Assembly (NCBI GenBank): GCA_903831165.1
Contig: CAIKWV010000084.1
Coordinates: forward strand, 1 to 5,868
Reading direction: 5' to 3'
Origin: an uncultured cyanobacterium
GTDB lineage: Bacteria > Cyanobacteriota > Cyanobacteriia > PCC-6307 > Cyanobiaceae
Length of the DNA: 5,868 bases
The notes beneath the pieces are model-generated. The model had not been told where the DNA came from, searched no databases, and saw only the letters and a list, made by a program, of their open reading frames with translations. Shown piece by piece: positions 1 to 4,993 of this stretch. A program made the translations under genes and the position numbers. Each line of letters opens with the position of its first letter. Position 1 is the stretch's first letter.

Positions 1-236
1 CCAACCCCGGTGGCCACCCCCTGGATCACCCGGCTGCGGGCCTCCTGATCCGGACCGGCCGCCAGCACCATCAGACAGGCACTGAGACCCACCAACACAT
101 GCACGCGCAAGCGGTTGGGGTGAGGCGTGCTGCCGTGATGGGCACGGTTGACGCCAACGGCGAGACCGCAGAGCACCGCCAGACCCATGCGCAGCAGGGC
201 TTCGAGATCGGGGCTGAGCACCGGCAGCCAGCTCAT
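1..236 (-). CDS. MgtC/SapB family membrane protein, N-terminal part (runs off the left edge)
   Basis: The minus strand reads from an ATG at 236-234 to the window edge with no stop, giving 78 complete codons; the C-terminus is missing. The protein opens MSWLPVLSPDLEALLRMGLA. It then follows the N-terminal layout of MgtC/SapB proteins: a first membrane helix (about residues 13-29), a short basic/polar turn (VNRAHHG, 29-35), an R-L-R-x-H-x-L-V-G-L segment (42-51) leading into a second helix (about 46-60), and an SRVIQGVATGVG stretch matching the family's usual run into IGFLGAG. The family's turn normally reads G-L-E-R-E; here it is G-V-N-R-A, so the usual glutamate is absent. MgtC proteins are inner-membrane proteins linked to survival at low magnesium; many cyanobacterial members have no assigned role. 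An in-frame TGA 48 bases upstream, with no other ATG, GTG or TTG between, makes this ATG the only reasonable start. No good Shine-Dalgarno sequence precedes it. It is transcribed away from the efflux operon. Confidence 0.75.
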   Translation of the reverse strand, partial: MSWLPVLSPDLEALLRMGLAVLCGLAVGVNRAHHGSTPHPNRLRVHVLVGLSACLMVLAAGPDQEARSRVIQGVATGV

Positions 237-287
237 GTCGGCGGGGCGCAGCGTGGTTGATCCCCATAAGCTCCTGACAGACGATCA
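237..287. promoter_or_regulatory. Divergent intergenic region between the mgtC-like gene and the efflux operon
   Basis: This 51-base gap separates two divergently transcribed genes, so promoters for both probably lie in it or extend into the neighbouring 5' coding ends. A short inverted repeat is visible: TTGATC at 257-262 and GATCAA at 283-288, 20 bases apart, the second arm touching the FUSC-A start codon. It might be an operator, but six-base arms arise easily by chance. I cannot place convincing -35/-10 elements on either strand. Confidence 0.35.
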
Positions 288-1256
288 ATGTCGGGGCCCG
301 TGCAGAACCTGCTGCTGCGCAACAGCCTGAAGTTATTTGTGGCCGTGTTTATCACCGCGGCAATCGCCTCCTGGACCGAGCGCATTCAGTTTCTCTGGTA
401 TCCGCTGATGGCGGTGGTGATCGTTGTGGACGACAACGATGACCACACCGTTCAAGCGGCCACCGGCCGCATCGCCGGCACGGTGCTGGGCGGCCTGATC
501 ACCTTCCTGGTCCACATGATCCTGGGCGGTTGGATCGGCGTGCTGGTGTCGTTGCTGCTGATGATTCCGCTGCTGCAGCTGCTGGGCTGGCAGAGCGCCC
601 TCGGCACCGCCGGGCTCACCAGCGTGATGTTCCTGATGATTCCCAGCCATGAAGCTCTCAACTGGGATTACGTGTTTAACCGCGCCCTCGACACCGTGGT
701 GGGTTGCGTGGTGGCCATCGCAGTGGGGCTGCTGTTCTGGCCACAGAACAGCAGCAGCGAGCTGAGGAGCGCCGATCGCAGCCTGCGGCAAGCGCTGCAG
801 ACCCAGCTGCAGGGCTACAGCGACTGGCTGGCGCAGCGTCGAAGTCGGCCCGAGCCGCTCGATCCCGCACCGCTCACCAACAACCTGCAACGCATGGAGC
901 AACTGGTGGCGCGGGAGCGCAGCGGGCCCCGCCATCAGGCCTTGCAACGCAGCGGCTGGGAACAACGGCTGAGGCTGTGGCAGCTGGCCCACTTTCACTG
1001 GATCGCCTGGGAGCGGCTGATGGCCGGGTTGCCCGAGCAGCAGAGCCTGCAGGCCGATCTGCTGCGGCACACGGTGGGGGAGCTGCAACAGCAGCTCAGC
1101 GGGCAACCCACACCCACCCCACGGCGCCAACCCCAGCGCTGGCAACAGCTATCCCAACAGCTGCAACTGCCGCTGCTGCCCCTGTTGGCCCTAGCCGAGG
1201 AGGGGCGCCCGCTGCATGCCTGCCTCGGGGGCTTGAACAGGATGGCCCCGCCTTGA
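288..1256 (+). CDS. Half-size FUSC/ArAE-family inner-membrane transporter subunit (FUSC-A)
   Basis: This 322-residue protein has an N-terminal membrane domain with about six hydrophobic segments (near residues 13-29, 34-48, 62-77, 81-99, 106-118 and 132-151), ending in LLFWP at 148-152, and then a soluble helical domain of about 170 residues rich in Gln, Leu, Arg and Trp. This is the single-module layout of the FUSC superfamily, named for fusaric acid resistance and including AaeB-type aromatic acid exporters and plant ALMT anion channels. The family-like motif GRIAGTVLGG sits at 60-69. Before it is a very acidic DDNDD at 48-52, at the end of the second helix. Full-length bacterial members such as AaeB or YccS have two modules in roughly 650-720 residues, so this looks like a half transporter that must pair. 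It is the first gene of the apparent operon and overlaps the next by four bases. The ATG at 288 has only a weak Shine-Dalgarno; residue 13 already begins the conserved first helix, so a much later start is unlikely. The substrate is unknown; a DUF2955-like subfamily is possible. Confidence 0.8.
   Translation: MSGPVQNLLLRNSLKLFVAVFITAAIASWTERIQFLWYPLMAVVIVVDDNDDHTVQAATGRIAGTVLGGLITFLVHMILGGWIGVLVSLLLMIPLLQLLGWQSALGTAGLTSVMFLMIPSHEALNWDYVFNRALDTVVGCVVAIAVGLLFWPQNSSSELRSADRSLRQALQTQLQGYSDWLAQRRSRPEPLDPAPLTNNLQRMEQLVARERSGPRHQALQRSGWEQRLRLWQLAHFHWIAWERLMAGLPEQQSLQADLLRHTVGELQQQLSGQPTPTPRRQPQRWQQLSQQLQLPLLPLLALAEEGRPLHACLGGLNRMAPP
1239..1256 (+). promoter_or_regulatory. Overlapping stop/start (TTGA) and ribosome binding site for FUSC-B
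   Basis: The TGA stop of FUSC-A (1254-1256) overlaps a TTG start codon (1253-1255). An AGGA at 1239-1242 lies 10 bases before the TTG, a normal Shine-Dalgarno distance. The downstream reading frame is also open far upstream to an ATG at 704, but that part is Ala/Arg-rich and lies wholly inside FUSC-A in another frame. Recognisable FUSC sequence starts only at the TTG, which therefore decides the start. The arrangement predicts translational coupling and matched amounts of the two proteins. Confidence 0.65.
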
Positions 1257-2308
1257 TCAACCACAACGCCCTGCGCACCGCCCTCACCGCCGGGCTCGGC
1301 AATGCCTTCGCCAGCCTGTCGGGTGTGGAGTTCAGCCAATACGTGGCCCTGGCGGTGTTGGCTGTTTCCAGCGGCACCTACGGCGGCGCGATTGCCCTTG
1401 GGCGGCAGCGTCTGCTGGGCACGGTGCTCGGGTCGGTGCTGCTGCTGATCGGCTACGAGGGATTGCGGGGTGTGCCGATGCCGCTGGCGCTAGCACTCAC
1501 CCTTGGCGCCCTGCGCCTGCTGGGTGGGCTGCTGAAGCTGCGGGTGGGCTACAAGGCGGGCGGCATGATCATCGTGATGGGCTGGCTTGTGCACGAAGGC
1601 GGCCTGGCGACCTGGATTCCGATCCGCTTCTTTTGGACCAGCTTCGGGGTGCTGATCACGCTGCTGGGCCTGCGGCTGTTCTGGCCTGCCCGCGGACTCG
1701 ACAACAGCCTGGACCTGATGGCGGGCCTGCTCAGCCAGCTGCAGAGCTGCTTCCGCGACCTGGCGGCACGGGTGGATCCCAGTAAGACCGTCCAAGGGGC
1801 CGATCCGATCGGGATCGGCCGCTACCGGGCCCTGCGCAACCAGCTGATCGCCATCCGGCAGCAACGCCCAGCCCTGCTGCAGGAGCTGGGCACATTGCCG
1901 GAGCGCCATCCGGCCACCCTGCTGATGGCCAACTTCGAGGCCACCGCCTCCCGCCTGATCACCCTGGTGGGGGGGTTGGTGCGCGAGCCCCCCGCCCTCC
2001 AGGATCCCCAGCTCGTGGTGCGGTTGCACCGGGCCGAAGCGGAGTTCCTCGAGGCCATGGCTGGCCATCTCGGCCTATGGGAACAACAGATCCGTGGTCG
2101 CAAGGTCCTGCCCGAGCCGCCAGAAACCCTGCTGCAGCCTCCGCCCAGCTGGCAGGAGCTGGGCAGAGAGCTCAACGATCCAACCGCCAACACAGCCTCC
2201 CTGGAGCTGCTCGAGCGGATCGCCACCCGGCTGATGCTCTGCCGCCAGGCCGAGCAGGCCATCCGCGATGGCGAAGCGCACTGGTCGACAATTCTGGGAA
2301 GGACCTGA
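1253..2308 (+). CDS. Half-size FUSC-family inner-membrane transporter subunit (FUSC-B)
   Basis: Starting at the TTG, the protein has 351 residues and begins MINHNALRTALTAGLGNAFA. Hydrophobic segments lie near residues 8-21, 29-40, 54-69, 76-94, 101-114 and 127-144, the last ending in LRLFWP (140-145), the same closing motif as in the sister proteins. The loop after helix 2 reads SSGTYGGAIALGRQRLLGTVLGS (39-61, seen as two blocks: SSGTYGGAIALG and RQRLLGTVLGS), close to the usual FUSC pattern R-x-x-x-G-T-x-x-G, and it lacks the acidic cluster of FUSC-A and FUSC-C. Residues 150-351 form a mostly helical soluble domain, probably cytoplasmic by analogy with other FUSC proteins. The four-base overlap with FUSC-A suggests the two halves assemble as a heteromer equivalent to one two-module FUSC pump; a homodimer, as in plant ALMT, is the alternative. 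A TTG start is uncommon. Family assignment is fairly sure, the substrate is not known. Confidence 0.78.
   Translation: MINHNALRTALTAGLGNAFASLSGVEFSQYVALAVLAVSSGTYGGAIALGRQRLLGTVLGSVLLLIGYEGLRGVPMPLALALTLGALRLLGGLLKLRVGYKAGGMIIVMGWLVHEGGLATWIPIRFFWTSFGVLITLLGLRLFWPARGLDNSLDLMAGLLSQLQSCFRDLAARVDPSKTVQGADPIGIGRYRALRNQLIAIRQQRPALLQELGTLPERHPATLLMANFEATASRLITLVGGLVREPPALQDPQLVVRLHRAEAEFLEAMAGHLGLWEQQIRGRKVLPEPPETLLQPPPSWQELGRELNDPTANTASLELLERIATRLMLCRQAEQAIRDGEAHWSTILGRT
1798..1820. repeat. Perfect 9-bp inverted repeat (hairpin-capable) inside FUSC-B
   Basis: GGCCGATCC at 1798-1806 and GGATCGGCC at 1812-1820 are exact reverse complements around a five-base loop, GATCG. The element lies inside the coding region for the cytoplasmic domain and encodes part of GADPIGIGR. 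It has no T-run after it, so it does not look like a terminator. It may be a chance product of the high GC content and the codons used. Confidence 0.45.
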
Positions 2309-2317
2309 ACCAAGCCG

Positions 2318-3166
2318 ATGGCCGTGATCAGCCGCCTGCTGCAACAGCGCCATGCCTTCTACCGAGGCCTTCTGGCAGTTGAGGTGTTGGCCCTGGTGGG
2401 CCTGCGCTTCCTGGAGCAGGCACCACGGCTGGTCAGCGTGCTCTACCTCGTGATCTCCGGGGTGGGGGTCCTGCTGGATTCACCCCTGCTCCCGCACAAC
2501 CGCCTCCCGCCAACGCCAAACGAATCGATGTCCCGTGCCCTCGAACGCCGCCTCCAGAAGGTGCTGCTGCGCCGGCAGCGGTTAGTCGTCTACTGGATCC
2601 TGGCCCTGGGCATGGAACTGATCTGGCAGGTGGCCCTGGTGCTCAACCCCACCCTGGCCGTGCAGCTGAGCGTGATCCATCTGGTGATATGGCTCAGCCT
2701 GATGCTGATTGTGCTGTGGGGTCTGGTGAATGCCCTGGCCGAAGAACCGACCTTCAATGGCGACCTGCTGATGGGGGCGGCGGCCGGTTATCTGCTGGTG
2801 GGATTCACCGGCGGCATCGTGCTCAACTCGCTGCTGGTGCTCGACCCGGCGGCCTTCAACCTGCAGGACCATGGACACGCCCTGCCCGATGGCATCGGTC
2901 ATGCGCCGGCCATGCTCGGAGCCGCCTTCGCCAGTCTCACCACCCTCGGCAGCCCCGTGCTGAAGAACGGAAACCTCACCAGCCTCACCGCCAGCGTGGG
3001 TATCACGATCGTGGGCCAGCTCTATGTGGCCATTCTGATCGCCGGTGTGCTCGGCAAGCCGAGGGAGCTGGGCAAACCGGGACCATCAGCTGCCGCACCT
3101 GAAGCCGAACACCCCCAGGTCCGCAGAGCCGCTTCACAAATCAGACTGCGACGACCAAGGCGCTGA
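2318..3166 (+). CDS. Six-helix membrane protein with an ion-channel (Ion_trans_2-like) pore domain lacking the GYG potassium filter
   Basis: This 282-residue protein has hydrophobic segments near residues 17-30, 38-53, 89-109, 113-140, 149-175 and 224-247, with a short pore-helix-like stretch (PAMLGAAFASLTTLG, 197-211) between the last two. That is the plan of a six-helix potassium channel. The last helix contains VGQLYVAILIAGVLGK, very close to the GQLYLAVLIARLVG signature common in bacterial channel domains. The filter position, where such proteins read TTLGYGD, here reads TTLGSPV (208-214), with the 21-residue spacing to GQLY that I expect from channel sequences. It is therefore probably not a potassium-selective channel; it could conduct something else or be a structural or sensory subunit. 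The tail (250-282) is Pro/Ala-rich and ends strongly basic (RLRRPRR). The gene starts nine bases after FUSC-B and ends eleven bases before the TolC gene. GGGAAGGA at 2296-2303 is a possible, rather distant, ribosome site. The channel relationship is based on motif similarity only. Confidence 0.65.
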   Translation: MAVISRLLQQRHAFYRGLLAVEVLALVGLRFLEQAPRLVSVLYLVISGVGVLLDSPLLPHNRLPPTPNESMSRALERRLQKVLLRRQRLVVYWILALGMELIWQVALVLNPTLAVQLSVIHLVIWLSLMLIVLWGLVNALAEEPTFNGDLLMGAAAGYLLVGFTGGIVLNSLLVLDPAAFNLQDHGHALPDGIGHAPAMLGAAFASLTTLGSPVLKNGNLTSLTASVGITIVGQLYVAILIAGVLGKPRELGKPGPSAAAPEAEHPQVRRAASQIRLRRPRR

Positions 3167-3177
3167 ACTGCATCACC

Positions 3178-4974
3178 GTGGCAATGCGCAACCGCGTCCT
3201 GGTCCTGCTGTGGCTCGGGCTCATCCCCGCCCAGCTGGCCCCGGCTGCGTTAGCTCGGCCCCCAGCCCAGCCCCAGAACACCAAGCTGCTGGAGCGCAGC
3301 TGGCAAAAGCTGGATACGCAACTGCGGGCGCTCGATCAGCTGCTCCCGAGCGAGCCCGAGCAACCGGTGGGTGACGTGCTCAGAACCCCCGTGCTGCCCG
3401 CCAACCTGATCCGCGCCAACCAGCCCGCCACGGGCCCAATCCAGCCCGCCGACATGGTGGCCGGCCCACCCCTGGATCTGCCCTCACCCCAGCAACTCCA
3501 GGCCGGCAGCATTGTCAGCCTCAGCCTTGAACAGGCCCTGGCTATCGCCTTTGCCAACAGCGCCAGCCTGCAAGCCCAGCGGGAGCAGGTGGCCGCTGCC
3601 CTGGCCCGCTTCCAGGCCTCCATGGGCAGCTACTGGCCCACGATCAGCGCCTTTGCCAATGGTGGCTACGAGGGCAGCCGCAGCACCACCACCTCCAACA
3701 AACCCAACGACAGCCTGGGCTTCGGCCCGCTGTTTGCACCCAATGGGCTGCTCGCCCCCGGCCCCAATGGCACATCGATTCCCACCGCCGGACCCTTCTA
3801 CGTGCCCAAGGGGGGTTCGGTGGCAGCCACATCCGGAGAATGGGGCCTGGAGGGTGGCCTTCAGCTCAATTACGCACTGCTGGATTTCGCCCGCACGCCC
3901 ACGGTTCGCGCGGCTCGCGCCAGCTTGGAGCAGCAGCGCAACAGCTACGCCAACCAATTGCGCTCCCTGCAGCTGCAGGTGAGTGAGGCCTATTACTCCC
4001 TGCAGCAAGACGAGCAGCTGGTGCGCGTCTACGACGCCAACGTGCGCAACGACCTGGTGATCCTGCAGGACACCCTCGACCTCAAGCAGGCCGGCCTCGT
4101 GCCCCGACTCGATGTGCTGCGTCGCCGGGCGATTCAGGCCACCGATGAGGAGTCCCTGATTCAGGCGCTGGCCGATCGGGCGGTCGCTCGCCGTCAGCTG
4201 GCCGTGACGCTCAACCTGCCGCCCCAGGTGACTCCCAGCGCCAGTGATCCGATCGTGGTGCAACCACGCTGGCCGCTCGATCTCGAAGCCAGCCTGCTGG
4301 CCGCCTACCGGGGCAATCCGGAGCTCGAAGCCATCCTGGCAATCCGCACGGCCCTGGCTCAACAGAGCCAAGCCACTGCCTCTGGCTTGCTGCCCCGCTT
4401 ATCCCTGTTCGCCAGCGCCGGAGGCAGCGGCGCCCGCACCAGCCTCGGTGACTTCACGCTTGGCGGGGGCGGCTGCTGCGGCTCCACCGCCCTGCCCCTG
4501 AGCACCACCAGCGGCTTGGACTGGTCGGTGGGTTTGTCCTTCACCTGGCTGCTGTTTGACGCCGGCACCACGGCCGGACAGGCCCGTGCGCTGACCAAGC
4601 AGGCGGCGGCCACCGCCCAGCAATACGCCGCCAGCCGCAACGACATCCGCCTGCGAATCGAGCAGGCCTTCTTCAACCATGAAGCCAGCCTGGCCAAGCT
4701 GAGTTCAGCCCGCCGAGGCGTGGCGGCCTCCCTTGAGGCCTTCCGTGACGTGCGGCTGCGCTACCTGACCGGCCTCGACAGCGAACTGAACGTCTCCAAT
4801 ACCCAGGACCGTCTGATCAACGCACTGGTGCAGCGGATCAACGCCACGGTGAACGTGAACATCACCTACGCGAAGTTGCTGAAAGAACTGCTGCCGATGC
4901 CCCGGGATCCAAGCCTGCCGATCCAGCCCCAGCTGCAGCTGCAACTCAGCAGCAGCCCCGCCACCCAACCCTGA
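3178..4974 (+). CDS. TolC-family outer-membrane efflux protein
   Basis: The protein would provide the outer-membrane and periplasmic exit duct for an efflux or secretion system. A signal peptide is clear: basic start, hydrophobic core (VLVLLWLGLIPAQLAPAALA) and an ALA cleavage site after residue 26. Residues 27-110 are a Pro/Gln-rich extension with a short helical part. Two outer-membrane-efflux repeats follow. Repeat one starts at SLEQALAIAFANSASLQAQ (115-133), has membrane strands at 154-165 and 221-237, then long helices containing AGLVPRLDVLRRR (305-317). Repeat two starts at EASLLAAYRGNPELEA (370-385), has strands at 406-418 and 448-463 (ending LLFDAGTTAG), then helices with YLTGLDSELNVSNTQDRL (529-546). 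At 598 residues it is longer than E. coli TolC (under 500), mainly from the N-terminal extension and a loop insert at 168-220. The only cysteines are an adjacent pair, C433-C434, in the second surface loop. The start may be GTG at 3178 or ATG at 3184; the signal peptide fits both. Its place between FUSC genes suggests it serves those pumps. Confidence 0.9.
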   Translation: MAMRNRVLVLLWLGLIPAQLAPAALARPPAQPQNTKLLERSWQKLDTQLRALDQLLPSEPEQPVGDVLRTPVLPANLIRANQPATGPIQPADMVAGPPLDLPSPQQLQAGSIVSLSLEQALAIAFANSASLQAQREQVAAALARFQASMGSYWPTISAFANGGYEGSRSTTTSNKPNDSLGFGPLFAPNGLLAPGPNGTSIPTAGPFYVPKGGSVAATSGEWGLEGGLQLNYALLDFARTPTVRAARASLEQQRNSYANQLRSLQLQVSEAYYSLQQDEQLVRVYDANVRNDLVILQDTLDLKQAGLVPRLDVLRRRAIQATDEESLIQALADRAVARRQLAVTLNLPPQVTPSASDPIVVQPRWPLDLEASLLAAYRGNPELEAILAIRTALAQQSQATASGLLPRLSLFASAGGSGARTSLGDFTLGGGGCCGSTALPLSTTSGLDWSVGLSFTWLLFDAGTTAGQARALTKQAAATAQQYAASRNDIRLRIEQAFFNHEASLAKLSSARRGVAASLEAFRDVRLRYLTGLDSELNVSNTQDRLINALVQRINATVNVNITYAKLLKELLPMPRDPSLPIQPQLQLQLSSSPATQP

Positions 4975-4993
4975 ACGGGCGAAACGAAACCCC

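Noticed and set aside
1..267. Minus-strand ATG at 267-265 with an AGGAG just upstream, an alternative start for the left gene
   Set aside because: It is out of frame with the MgtC-like sequence; that frame gives a His/Arg/Gly/Pro-rich product without hydrophobic helices. The AGGAG spacing is also short.
148..330. Small plus-strand open frame of 60 codons over the left gene and the gap
   Set aside because: It runs antisense to the MgtC-like gene, is dominated by Ser/Arg/Thr/Cys, and overlaps the FUSC-A start in another frame.
333..1145. Long minus-strand open frame (270 codons) opposite FUSC-A
   Set aside because: Its translation is rich in Gln, His, Pro and Gly without any domain pattern, and it mirrors the codon positions of a clear membrane protein gene on the plus strand.
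704..1252. Upstream open extension of the FUSC-B frame starting at an ATG at 704
   Set aside because: It lies entirely inside FUSC-A in another frame, is an Ala/Arg/Thr-rich low-complexity translation typical of GC-rich shadow frames, and recognisable FUSC sequence begins only at the TTG at 1253.
3484..4371. Long minus-strand open frame (295 codons) opposite the TolC gene
   Set aside because: It is a shadow of a well-supported TolC coding region; its Gly/Gln/His/Ala-rich translation shows no recognisable family.
4925..4960. CAGCTG/CTGCAACT short repeats at the end of the TolC gene
   Set aside because: They simply encode a Gln-Leu alternation and a Ser run at the C-terminus; there is no array structure or spacing suggestive of a CRISPR or functional repeat.
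4975..4993. Possible terminator or promoter between the TolC gene and FUSC-C
   Set aside because: The 19-base gap has no hairpin, T-run or recognisable promoter elements, which fits a continuous operon better.
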